From positions 310,001 through 374,000 of the forward strand of contig NZ_WSTB01000004.1 of NCBI RefSeq assembly GCF_009789235.1: DNA of 64,000 nucleotides, given 5' to 3'. Position numbers and translations under genes: made by a program. Shown here piece after piece: positions 42,154-50,403 of the stretch (the stretch's first letter is position 1; each line of letters begins with the position of its first letter). This stretch comes from Flavobacterium hydrocarbonoxydans (GTDB lineage: Bacteria > Bacteroidota > Bacteroidia > Flavobacteriales > Flavobacteriaceae). Under the pieces are notes generated by a model. It saw only the letters and a program-made list of their open reading frames with translations. It was not told the origin of the DNA and ran no database searches.

Positions 42154-43014
42154 ATGAATATTCTTGACGATTTAAAATTACAATATAAATTAGGTGGGAT
42201 TGCACTTCGCGTTATTTATTGGAATATTGCTTGTTTCCTAATCTCGTTTTTTTTCTATGATTTTTCTGTTGGGCAATTTGATTTTCCAAACTGGCTGGCT
42301 TTGTCTTCAGATCCACAGGTTTTTATTTATAAACCCTGGACGTTTTTGACTTATGCCTTTTTTCACGATGGTTTTTTGCATTTGCTGTTTAATATGTTGG
42401 TGCTAAATTTTGCGAGTAATTTATTCTTAACTTTTTTTACTCAAAAACAATATTTAGGATTGTATGTTTTAAGTGCCATTTTTGCTGGGTTTGCGTTTGT
42501 TCTAAGTTTTTATTTTCTTAATTATTCTGCTCCAATTGTAGGGGCTTCGGCAGCTATAATGGCGATATTGGTAGCTACAGCAACGTATCAGCCTTTGATG
42601 AATGTTCGATTACTGTTAGTCGGAAATGTAAAATTATGGCATATTACAGCAGTAATTTTGGTTTTAGACTTAATGCAATTTCGATTAGGGAATATGGGCG
42701 GCCATATCTCTCATTTAGCAGGCGCTGTTTTTGGTTTCATCTTTATCAAATTGCTTCAAAACGGAACCGATTTGAGTATTATAGTTTCGAGAATACTAGA
42801 CTTTTTCGTAAATTTATTCAAAAAATCACCTTCGACTCCTTTCAAAAAAGTACATAAAAATTATAATAAACCTACAGAAAAAACAACTTCAAGAATTGTT
42901 ACGAAAGACAAAACGCAACAACAAATTGATGAAATTTTAGACAAAATCAGTCAGTCCGGCTACGATTGTCTGACTAAAGAAGAAAAAGAATTTTTGTTTA
43001 AAGCAGGAAAATAA
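42154..43014 (+). CDS. Rhomboid family intramembrane serine protease (second)
   Basis: A 286-residue paralogue of the preceding gene, starting 47 bp after it. The catalytic serine is in APIVGASAAIMAILVA near residue 132 and the histidine in GGHISHLAGAVFGF near 188. FFHDGFLHLLFNMLVLNFAS is the conserved helix-2 region. After six helices there is a cytoplasmic tail of about 75 residues, rich in Lys and Gln, ending QSGYDCLTKEEKEFLFKAGK; this DUF6576-like tail is common in Bacteroidota rhomboids. Confidence 0.93.
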   Translation: MNILDDLKLQYKLGGIALRVIYWNIACFLISFFFYDFSVGQFDFPNWLALSSDPQVFIYKPWTFLTYAFFHDGFLHLLFNMLVLNFASNLFLTFFTQKQYLGLYVLSAIFAGFAFVLSFYFLNYSAPIVGASAAIMAILVATATYQPLMNVRLLLVGNVKLWHITAVILVLDLMQFRLGNMGGHISHLAGAVFGFIFIKLLQNGTDLSIIVSRILDFFVNLFKKSPSTPFKKVHKNYNKPTEKTTSRIVTKDKTQQQIDEILDKISQSGYDCLTKEEKEFLFKAGK

Positions 43015-43032
43015 TCTTCGAAATAAAACAAT

Positions 43033-44079
43033 ATGCAAAACCTGTCCTGGTTTAATAAAATCATGTTCTTTTTGAATATAGTGCTAACTGTATTGACATT
43101 TAGCGTCTATATTTTGCCATTTCTGGCACCCAAGATTTTTCCTTTATTATCAGTCTTGACGCTCTTTATGCCGGCCTTTTTTGTGCTGAACGGCTTGTTC
43201 TTTATCTATTGGGGAATACAGTTTAAAAAACGCCTTATTTTGTCTGGTTTGGTATTGTTAACCGGAATTACTTTTATTAGTAAATTTTATAAATTTTCTC
43301 AAAGTGAATATGTTTTTGATGAAAAAGATTTCTCGGTAATGAGTTACAATGTGCGTCTTTTTAATGTTTTTAAATGGCTGGACAGAGATGATATTGCGTC
43401 TAATATTAAAACGTTTATTGATGATAAAAACCCTGATATTTTATGTATTCAGGAATATTCGAATTCCGCTCATATTGATTTAAAGGTTTACCCGCATCGT
43501 TATATTTTTATTGAAGGGGATCAAATCAAAACGGGTCAGGCTATTTTTTCGAAATTCCCAATCCTGTATGAAGGAAATATCGTTTTTCCAAAATCTAACA
43601 ATAACGTGATTTATGCCGATATTAAACGTGGTAAAGATGTTATCAGGGTTTATAATATGCATTTGCAATCCATTAAAATTTCGCCTGATGTCAACGAAAT
43701 TTCAGATAATATTGATAACGTAAATCAGCAGAAATCGCAATTGATTTACACCAGAATCAGCAAAGCTTTCAGGCAACAACAGGAGCAGGCAGAGATTTTT
43801 AAAGAAAACATCAAAGAATGTAAATATCCAATTATTATTTGTGGAGACATGAATAACAGTCCATTCTCCTACGTTTACCGAAATATTAAGGGAAAACTCA
43901 AAGATAGTTTTGAAGAGGCAGGAAAAGGCTTTGGAGCAACGTATAAATTCAGATATTACCCTGCCCGGATTGATTATATTTTTGCGGATAGCAAGATGAA
44001 AGTAAAACAATTTGAAAGCTTTCCAGATTTTGAAAATTCAGATCATTATCCTGTTATGGCGAGACTTTCTATGGAATAA
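43033..44079 (+). CDS. Endonuclease/exonuclease/phosphatase family membrane protein
   Basis: A 348-residue protein with three N-terminal transmembrane helices (about 8-90) and a C-terminal EEP domain. Metal and catalytic motifs are SYNVRLFN near 113, CIQEYSN near 148, YNMHLQSI near 210, GDMNNSPFSYVYRN near 273 and the terminal SDHYPVMARL. The catalytic acid Glu is in CIQE and the His in SDHYP. The substrate could be a phospholipid, nucleic acid or phosphoester. It begins 18 bp after the second rhomboid, so mutL, both rhomboids and this gene form one operon. Confidence 0.9.
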   Translation: MQNLSWFNKIMFFLNIVLTVLTFSVYILPFLAPKIFPLLSVLTLFMPAFFVLNGLFFIYWGIQFKKRLILSGLVLLTGITFISKFYKFSQSEYVFDEKDFSVMSYNVRLFNVFKWLDRDDIASNIKTFIDDKNPDILCIQEYSNSAHIDLKVYPHRYIFIEGDQIKTGQAIFSKFPILYEGNIVFPKSNNNVIYADIKRGKDVIRVYNMHLQSIKISPDVNEISDNIDNVNQQKSQLIYTRISKAFRQQQEQAEIFKENIKECKYPIIICGDMNNSPFSYVYRNIKGKLKDSFEEAGKGFGATYKFRYYPARIDYIFADSKMKVKQFESFPDFENSDHYPVMARLSME

Positions 44080-44141
44080 AGTTAATTGAAATTGCAAAAA
44101 TGAAATTCCAAATTCCAAAATGGAATATGTTTTTTTAAAAA

Positions 44142-44756
44142 TTAAACTAACTTCTGCGTTTTCAAATAATCCATTGCAAATTTACCTTCGTTAAAAAGCA
44201 AATCCAAAACACTTAAATTGTTTATAAATCCGTGTTTGTCATCAAAAACCTGAGGGTATTTTTCGAAAGAGTTTGGATCTTTTTTCCCGTTTGCCAAATA
44301 TCTAAAGTCTGAAATATTTTCTACTTCATGGAAGTATTCAGTCGTTTTGCTGAACTCTAATTTCATTCTCAAACACTTAGTGACAATTTCCAGAACTTCC
44401 AGATTTAAATCCATCAAAAAAGTATGTTTTTTTTCGAAAATGGGAGCGATATCATCTTCAAAAAACTCAAAAAAAGGAGAACTCCTATAACCTGCTTCCA
44501 GTGATTTAAAATGTTGTTTTTGCCAGTCAAACTCATTCTCAATCATTACATCTTTTGTTTTTTGATGTGCCGTTTTAGAATGTTTTACAGGAATATTCAA
44601 AAGCTGAATCCCGTTTGGACTGTAAATATAGGTACGGTTTCTATTGGTTTGTTTCTGAAAATTATCTTCCATTTCAAAAGTAATATTTTCAGATTGTGCC
44701 ATAACTGCAAAATGGCTTATCGAAGGAAAATAAGTGGGAAGTAATAACGAATTCAT
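44142..44756 (-). CDS. WbqC family protein
   Basis: A 204-residue protein starting LLPTYFPSISHFAVM after MNS, with NRTYIYSPNGIQLLNIPVKH and SLEAGYRSSPFFEFFEDDI; these match the WbqC-like family. Some members are involved in O-antigen or sugar modification, but the function is not established. The gene sits last in the parA-to-lepB direction, separated from lepB by an inverted repeat. Confidence 0.88.
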   Translation of the reverse strand: MNSLLLPTYFPSISHFAVMAQSENITFEMEDNFQKQTNRNRTYIYSPNGIQLLNIPVKHSKTAHQKTKDVMIENEFDWQKQHFKSLEAGYRSSPFFEFFEDDIAPIFEKKHTFLMDLNLEVLEIVTKCLRMKLEFSKTTEYFHEVENISDFRYLANGKKDPNSFEKYPQVFDDKHGFINNLSVLDLLFNEGKFAMDYLKTQKLV

Positions 44757-44773
44757 TCTATTCTTTGTTTAAA

Positions 44774-44832
44774 AGTTTCAGGTTTCATGTTTCAAGTTAA
44801 CAAAGAACCTGAAACATGAAACCTGAAACAAA
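44774..44832. repeat. Inverted repeat built from GTTTCAGG / CCTGAAAC (second copy)
   Basis: GTTTCAGGTTTCATGTTTC and GAAACATGAAACCTGAAAC are perfect complements separated by about 16 bp, making a 19-bp stem between lepB and the WbqC-like gene. It is related to 20133-20201. Confidence 0.8.
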
Positions 44833-44846
44833 AATAACTAATTTTT

Positions 44847-46424
44847 TTATGCTTTATTCTCTTTTCTTTTTCTCCAGAAAAACTCACCTACAAAATAAGC
44901 AGCAAGTAACATTAGGAAATATTTAAAGTATGACTGAGGCTGACCTTCGCCGCTAACAGTGGTAAATACTCTGTCCCAACGAATTTTGTTAATGCCCTTT
45001 CCGTTTGTATCCCAGCTCATCCAAATAAAAACCGGTTTTCCAACAATATGATCTTCAGGAGTGTAGCCAAAATAACGTGCGTCTAATGAGTTATGACGAT
45101 TGTCTCCCATCATCCAATAATAGTTTTTTGCGAAAGTATAATTCGTAACAGGTTTGTCATCAATTAAAATTTGAGTACCATTTACAGCTAATGTATGCCC
45201 TTCATAATTGGTAATAATAGCTTTGTAAAGTGGAAGATTTTCTTTGGTTAAAGAAACTGTAGCACCTGCTTTTGGGATGTATATAGGTCCCATATTGTCG
45301 CAATTCCAGTTGTTGGTTACAGAAGCTTTTCCGTCTTGATAGTCTGGGAAAATCCCGTCTTCAGCACCTTTGTTGATGATTTTTTTAATTCCGGTTACAC
45401 CTGGTGTGTTTTTTATGACATCTACGCTAGTTTGTGTTAAGGCACTAAAAACTAATGTGTCTCTTTTTTCATTATCCTTAAAATATCCGCCATCTGTGAT
45501 ATCTAATCTTTTTACTAAAGATTCAAAATCAATTCCTGTTTTACCATCTAAAGCCACTGCATACGAGTATTGTGGTTTTGCTCTTTCGGGTAATATTAAC
45601 TCTTTTTCGTTGATAAAAACAATACCGTCTTTGATTTCTAAATTATCACCAGGAATTCCTACGCAGCGTTTTACATAGTTTGTTTTTTTATCAATAGGCT
45701 TGTAGTAATTTTTGTCAGGACGAATGTACATGTTGTATGCGGTGTCCGTAGGCCAGTTAAAAACCACAATGTCATTGTTTTTTATTTTTTCAAGAGCTGG
45801 TAATCTAAAATAAGGTAATTGTGGCCAGCTTGTGTATGATTTTATTTTTACAAAAGGAATCGTATCGTGAACCATTGGTAAGGCAACCGTAGTCATTGGA
45901 GTTCTTGGTCCGTAGTTTACTTTGCTTACAAAAAGAAAATCACCAATTAATAATGATTTCTCCAAAGATGAAGTTGGAATTGTAAAGGGCTGAACCACAT
46001 AAGTGTGTACCAAAGTTGCTACAATAATGGCAAAAAGTAAAGAACTTAAAGTGTCAGCAGCTTTGTTTTCAGAGGTTAACTTTCTGTCGGCATGGTACTC
46101 TAGTTTCTGAGTATAATTTACATAATAAACATAAAAACCTAAAGTAAAAATTCCTAAAAGCGTATCAGCAGTCGATTTCTTGCCAAAAGTTCTTAGCGTT
46201 TCTACCCAAACAACAGGAAACATAATCAGGTTGATGATGGGGATGAAAAGTAATAATGTCCACCAGGTTGGGCGGCTTATTATTTTCATCAAAACAATTG
46301 AATTATATACAGGAATGGCTGCTTCCCAGGCTTTTCTTCCTGCTGCCTGATACAGTTTCCATGTTCCTAAAAAGTGAATAACCTGAACGGCTAAGAAAAA
46401 AATGAACCAGTGATTAATAGTCAT
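44847..46424 (-). CDS. lepB: Signal peptidase I, enlarged form
   Basis: This enzyme cleaves signal peptides on the periplasmic side of the inner membrane. It has 525 residues against about 325 in E. coli. The first 110 residues form a separate membrane domain (helices near 5-20, 45-75 and 90-105) of DUF5684 type. The S26 domain begins with FTIPTSSLEKSLLIGDFLFVSK near 150, whose second serine aligns with the nucleophile. The general-base lysine is in YVKRCVGIPGD near 252. A large insertion (about 280-400) precedes the final MMGDNRHNSLDARYFGYTPE box near 435. A C-terminal helix and basic tail end the protein. It follows dapB in the same direction. Confidence 0.93.
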   Translation of the reverse strand: MTINHWFIFFLAVQVIHFLGTWKLYQAAGRKAWEAAIPVYNSIVLMKIISRPTWWTLLLFIPIINLIMFPVVWVETLRTFGKKSTADTLLGIFTLGFYVYYVNYTQKLEYHADRKLTSENKAADTLSSLLFAIIVATLVHTYVVQPFTIPTSSLEKSLLIGDFLFVSKVNYGPRTPMTTVALPMVHDTIPFVKIKSYTSWPQLPYFRLPALEKIKNNDIVVFNWPTDTAYNMYIRPDKNYYKPIDKKTNYVKRCVGIPGDNLEIKDGIVFINEKELILPERAKPQYSYAVALDGKTGIDFESLVKRLDITDGGYFKDNEKRDTLVFSALTQTSVDVIKNTPGVTGIKKIINKGAEDGIFPDYQDGKASVTNNWNCDNMGPIYIPKAGATVSLTKENLPLYKAIITNYEGHTLAVNGTQILIDDKPVTNYTFAKNYYWMMGDNRHNSLDARYFGYTPEDHIVGKPVFIWMSWDTNGKGINKIRWDRVFTTVSGEGQPQSYFKYFLMLLAAYFVGEFFWRKRKENKA

Positions 46425-46478
46425 AATGGTATGTTTAAAGTTCTAAATCAAGATATTTATATCTTAATAAATAACTGT

Positions 46479-47180
46479 TTATTTTAGATTTAATACGTCT
46501 TTCATGCTGTAAATACCTTTTTTACCAGCGAGCCATTCAGCAGCAATAACAGCTCCCAGCGCAAAACCTTCGCGATTGTGAGCGGTATGTTTCAATTCGA
46601 TGCTGTCAACAACTGAGTCGTAAGTTACGGTATGTGTTCCCGGAACATCGCCAATTCTTTTGGCTTCGATAAAAATCTCGTTTTGTTTTGCTTCATCCAT
46701 TGTCCAATTTGCGTAAGCGCTATTTTCTATAACGCCTTTTGCAAGGGAAATAGCTGTTCCGCTAGGTGCATCCAGTTTTTGAGTATGATGAATTTCCTCC
46801 ATTGATACTTTATACGAATCAAACTGCGACATGATTTTGGCTAAATATTCATTTAGTTCAAAGAAAATATTTACACCCAGACTAAAGTTGGAACTAGAGA
46901 TAAAACCACCTTGTTTTTCATTGCAAAGTGCTACCATTTCATCAAAATGTTCTAACCAGCCAGTTGTTCCGGAAACCACGGGAACATTGGTATGAAAACA
47001 GTTCGAAATATTATCAACAGCAGCTGTAGGTACACTAAAATCTATGGCAACATCAGCGTTCGAAAGGCCTTCAAAAGTATTCGTTTCGTCTTTCTTTAAA
47101 ACAATTTCATGTCCTCTTTCTAAAGCAATTCTTTCGATTACTTTACCCATTTTTCCGTATCCTAAAAGTGCAATTTTCAT
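46479..47180 (-). CDS. dapB: 4-hydroxy-tetrahydrodipicolinate reductase
   Basis: DapB reduces the dihydrodipicolinate precursor in lysine and diaminopimelate synthesis. It has 233 residues, the short Bacteroidota form. The nucleotide-binding start is MKIALLGYGKMGKVIERIAL. The catalytic region EEIHHTQKLDAPSGTAISLA near residues 127-146 carries the His pair and Lys. SGTTGWLEHF and HTAHNREGFALGAV complete the family pattern. It lies between the DUF5683 gene and lepB. Confidence 0.95.
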   Translation of the reverse strand: MKIALLGYGKMGKVIERIALERGHEIVLKKDETNTFEGLSNADVAIDFSVPTAAVDNISNCFHTNVPVVSGTTGWLEHFDEMVALCNEKQGGFISSSNFSLGVNIFFELNEYLAKIMSQFDSYKVSMEEIHHTQKLDAPSGTAISLAKGVIENSAYANWTMDEAKQNEIFIEAKRIGDVPGTHTVTYDSVVDSIELKHTAHNREGFALGAVIAAEWLAGKKGIYSMKDVLNLK

Positions 47181-47221
47181 TTTGTGTATATTTTGTATTC
47201 TTTAAACAGAATGGCTTTTGT

Positions 47222-47785
47222 TTAAAATTTGTAATTAAAAGTTAGTCCAACATTTGCTCTAAAAGTTACATCAGTTGGGTAAATTTCTGGTCGAAGTGAT
47301 AGTTTTTCGTTTACGTTAAACTGAATTAAATGCGCATCAACATTGGCGTCAATGATATTTAAAGCGTAAAAAGCAACAAGAAATAAAGCTGATAAATCAC
47401 GATTACGCTGATAGAACTTTTGAGCCGAGATCAGTCTGTCGTCGTCAAATCTTTCGAATTTTTCGTCACTTTCAAGGCCTTCAAGGCGTCTTTTGTATTC
47501 GTTTCGGACTTCTTTGTATTTTTTATTACTATCAAGATAAAAATACAAGCTGGTACCCATGGCGCCATAAACCAATGGTATTTTCCAGTATTTTTTATTG
47601 TAAGCCTGACCTAAACCCGGTAAAATAGCCGAATAAAAAGCAGCTTTTGCAGGCGTAAGCGGGTCTATTTCTTCTAACTTGGTGGTGTCTTTAGCGACCA
47701 AAACCGTTTCTGTTTCTGCCTGGGCAAAAAGAGAAACGGTTCCTAGTAAAAAGAACAATAGACTTATGGGGACAATTTTATTCAC
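47222..47785 (-). CDS. DUF5683 secreted or membrane protein
   Basis: A 187-residue protein with a signal peptide (SLLFFLLGTVSLFAQ). The DUF5683 region has PAKAAFYSAILPGLGQAYNK and WKIPLVYGAMGTSLYFYLD, with a C-terminal beta-rich end VTFRANVGLTFNYKF suggestive of envelope association. The start codon is GTG and shares its G with the parB stop (TAGTG), so translation is coupled to parB. The gene is part of the conserved parA-parB-DUF5683-dapB-lepB order. Function unknown. Confidence 0.88.
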   Translation of the reverse strand: MNKIVPISLLFFLLGTVSLFAQAETETVLVAKDTTKLEEIDPLTPAKAAFYSAILPGLGQAYNKKYWKIPLVYGAMGTSLYFYLDSNKKYKEVRNEYKRRLEGLESDEKFERFDDDRLISAQKFYQRNRDLSALFLVAFYALNIIDANVDAHLIQFNVNEKLSLRPEIYPTDVTFRANVGLTFNYKF

Positions 47786-48687
47786 TATCCGTTTATTAAT
47801 TTTATAATTCTATTAAAGTCGGCCTCAGAATTAAAAGGAATTGTGATTTTTCCTTTTCCGTTGCCAGCCACTTTTACATCAACTTTTGCGCCAAAATATT
47901 CGGTAATCGCATTTTTCTTTTCATCTTCAATAACAAAAGAAGATTCAGATTTAGCTTTTCCTTCGGCTTTTGGTTTTAGGCTTTCGTGGTAATTTTTTAC
48001 CAAAGTTTCGGTTTCACGAACAGATAAATTCTGGCTGACAATTTTTTGATAAATATCAGTCTGAATGTCTAAATCTTCAATATTGATAATGGCTCTGCCA
48101 TGTCCCATACTGATAAAACCATCACGAATTCCGGTTTGGATGATTGGATCTAGTTTTAAAAGACGTAAATAATTGGCAATCGTAGAACGTTTTTTTCCAA
48201 CGCGTTCACTCATTTGCTCCTGAGTTAATTGAATTTCGTCAATCAAACGCTGGTACGAAAGTGCAATCTCTATAGGGTCTAAGTCATGACGCTGGATGTT
48301 TTCGACCAAAGCCATAACCAAAGATTCATTATCGTTGGCAATTCGTATGTAAGCCGGAACGTGTGTTAATCCAACTAAAGTCGAAGCGCGTAAACGACGC
48401 TCTCCAGAAATTAACTGGTATTTGTTGAATTCTAATTTTCGAACAGTAATAGGTTGAATTACCCCTAATTCTTTGATGGAAGTAGCTAATTCACGTAATG
48501 ACTCTTCGTTAAAATTGCTTCTTGGCTGAAACGGATTTATTTCGATAGCACTTATTTCAAGCTCAATAATATTTCCAACAACTTTATCAGCATTTTTGTC
48601 TTCTACTGATGTAATGTCGTTTTCCGGATCTTTTAATAATGCTGATAATCCTCTTCCTAAGGCTTGTTTTTTAATTGCTTTTGTCAT
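47785..48687 (-). CDS. parB: Chromosome-partitioning protein ParB
   Basis: ParB is a CTP-dependent clamp that loads at parS sites and acts with ParA in chromosome segregation. It has 300 residues. The N-terminal CTPase region has ISAIEINPFQPRSNFNEESL and SGERRLRASTLVGL with VALVENIQRHDLDPIE, here read as MALVENIQRHDLDPIE. The helix-turn-helix includes LTQEQMSERVGKKRSTIANYLRLL. The C-terminal dimerisation domain is at about 250-300. It begins 4 bp after parA. I did not find a parS-like palindrome in the window. Confidence 0.95.
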   Translation of the reverse strand: MTKAIKKQALGRGLSALLKDPENDITSVEDKNADKVVGNIIELEISAIEINPFQPRSNFNEESLRELATSIKELGVIQPITVRKLEFNKYQLISGERRLRASTLVGLTHVPAYIRIANDNESLVMALVENIQRHDLDPIEIALSYQRLIDEIQLTQEQMSERVGKKRSTIANYLRLLKLDPIIQTGIRDGFISMGHGRAIINIEDLDIQTDIYQKIVSQNLSVRETETLVKNYHESLKPKAEGKAKSESSFVIEDEKKNAITEYFGAKVDVKVAGNGKGKITIPFNSEADFNRIIKLING

Positions 48688-48691
48688 AAAA

Positions 48692-49459
48692 CTATTTGCT
48701 GTTTTTCTTTATAATTTCCTGAGCTAAATTGATGTAATTAACCGCTCCTTTGCTGGTGGCGTCATAATTAATGATGCTTTCGCCAAAACTAGGTGCTTCA
48801 CTTAATTTTACATTTCGCTGAATCACAGTATCAAATACCATATCGTTAAAGTGTTTTTGAACTTCTTCAACCACCTGGTTTGATAAACGCAATCTGGAAT
48901 CGTACATAGTTAGCAACAATCCTTCAATGTCAAGATCCGGATTGTGTATTTTTTGAATACTTTTGATCGTATTTAATAATTTACCTAATCCTTCAAGTGC
49001 AAAATATTCACATTGAATTGGGATAACTACAGAATCGGCAGCAGTTAAAGCATTTAAGGTTAATAGTCCTAATGAAGGTGCACAGTCAATGATAATATAA
49101 TCATATTCATCTTTAACACTTTCTAATGCTTTTTTTAGCATGTATTCTCTGTTTTCTTTATCGACCAATTCGATTTCGATGGCAACAAGGTCAATGTGTG
49201 CAGGTATCACATCAACATTTGGAGCTGAACATTGAACTATAGTTTCTTTTGGGGTGTGACTATGTTCAAGTATTTGATAGGTACCAATCTCTACAGATTC
49301 AACATCAATCCCAAGACCAGATGTGGCATTTGCCTGAGGATCAGCATCAATCAATAATACTTTTTTTTCTAAAACACCTAATGAGGCAGCAAGATTTACT
49401 GATGTAGTAGTCTTTCCAACGCCTCCTTTTTGATTAGCAATCGCAATGATTTTGCCCAT
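48692..49459 (-). CDS. parA: Chromosome-partitioning ATPase ParA (Soj)
   Basis: A deviant Walker-type ATPase of 255 residues that forms DNA-bound gradients driving ParB complexes. The motif KGGVGKTTTSVNLAASL is at about 11-27, with the signature lysine in KGGVGKT. LLIDADPQANATSGLG and YIIIDCAPSLGLLTLNAL complete the nucleotide site. There is no N-terminal HTH, so this is the small chromosomal type. It heads an operon of five genes. Confidence 0.96.
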   Translation of the reverse strand: MGKIIAIANQKGGVGKTTTSVNLAASLGVLEKKVLLIDADPQANATSGLGIDVESVEIGTYQILEHSHTPKETIVQCSAPNVDVIPAHIDLVAIEIELVDKENREYMLKKALESVKDEYDYIIIDCAPSLGLLTLNALTAADSVVIPIQCEYFALEGLGKLLNTIKSIQKIHNPDLDIEGLLLTMYDSRLRLSNQVVEEVQKHFNDMVFDTVIQRNVKLSEAPSFGESIINYDATSKGAVNYINLAQEIIKKNSK

Positions 49460-49691
49460 TTATTTTCTGAATTTTGAACCGTAAAAATACAATTATTTAT
49501 GGTTTCTGAAAATCTATTTTGTTAACATTTGATAAACTTTAGCTAACCGTTGTTTGGTGGGAGTTTGGCAGGTTTATTTTTTTTAATTAATAAAACAGAA
49601 TATCAAAATTAGGTTGTGTTTTACTATTATTTAATTGTAAAATGACCCAGGTAAGTTAGAAAAATGTACTTAGAATGTTAAATCGTGTGGT

Positions 49692-50096
49692 TTAATTTCT
49701 TAAAATCTCAATTTTTACATTCATGGAGCCGCTTCGTTTATTTGAAGCGATTTTCATAAATGCTTTTTTGGTAAGATCAATTTCTCTTTTTTTGCTAAAA
49801 GGACCTCTGTCAATAACTTCGACAATAACAGATTTGTCATTTTGTTCGTTTGTGATTTTTAGTTTTGTACCAAAAGCAAACGTTTTATGAGCAGCAGTTA
49901 ATTTGTTGTTGTTGAACCTTTTTCCGCTTGCTGTTCTTTTTCCATTAAACTTATCATTGTAATAAGAAGCGTGGGCATTAGTTTTATATAAGGTATATTT
50001 TTCAATTTCTTCCTTTGATTCTTCCTTTGTTGATTTTTTCTGTGCAAAACCGAATGCGGAAATAATTAAGATTGTATAGAGTATTATTTTTTTCAT
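49692..50096 (-). CDS. RlpA-like double-psi beta-barrel lipoprotein-family protein
   Basis: A 134-residue secreted protein with signal peptide (IILYTILIISAFGFAQ). The RlpA-like double-psi beta-barrel is at about 42-130 with HASYYNDKFNGKRTASGKRF, LTAAHKTFAFGTKLKI and VEVIDRGPFSKKREIDLT. Relatives cleave denuded glycan strands at the septum. There is no SPOR domain and no lipobox cysteine, so it is a minimal secreted form. It is transcribed alone. Confidence 0.9.
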   Translation of the reverse strand: MKKIILYTILIISAFGFAQKKSTKEESKEEIEKYTLYKTNAHASYYNDKFNGKRTASGKRFNNNKLTAAHKTFAFGTKLKITNEQNDKSVIVEVIDRGPFSKKREIDLTKKAFMKIASNKRSGSMNVKIEILRN

Positions 50097-50403
50097 TTAA
50101 AATTTTCTATTGACTGCAAAAAAAGCGTTTTTGAAAAAAGTAACCAAATAGATTAGGTTATATTTATAATAATAAATGAGATGATTGTTCGTCGCTATAT
50201 TTTTGAGACTCGAAAGGACAAATGCTGAACTAATTTTTGAAAGATTTGGAAATGATATTGGATATTTTCAAGAGATCATCGTTCTAAATTGACTTTTCTA
50301 GGAAGTAAAATTATATTTATTATTTGAAAAACATGCACATTATGATCCTTGTGAATATCATGGGTTCAGAGTAATTTTTTCTAACAAAAACAATATCTAA
50401 ATT
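50097..50403. other. Non-coding gap between the RlpA-like gene and the helicase fusion
   Basis: A 307-bp AT-rich stretch. One short frame ending near 50292 reads ERTNAELIFERFGNDIGYF, but it has no start codon and no recognisable family; it may be a decayed gene. No terminator for the helicase gene is evident. Confidence 0.4.

Noticed and set aside
47785..49459. parS site near parAB
   Set aside because: No 14- to 16-bp palindrome of the TGTTNCACGTGAAACA type was seen in the window.
50190..50295. Short gene or gene fragment reading ERTNAELIFERFGNDIGYF
   Set aside because: No start codon, no family recognised, and about 35 codons can be open by chance.
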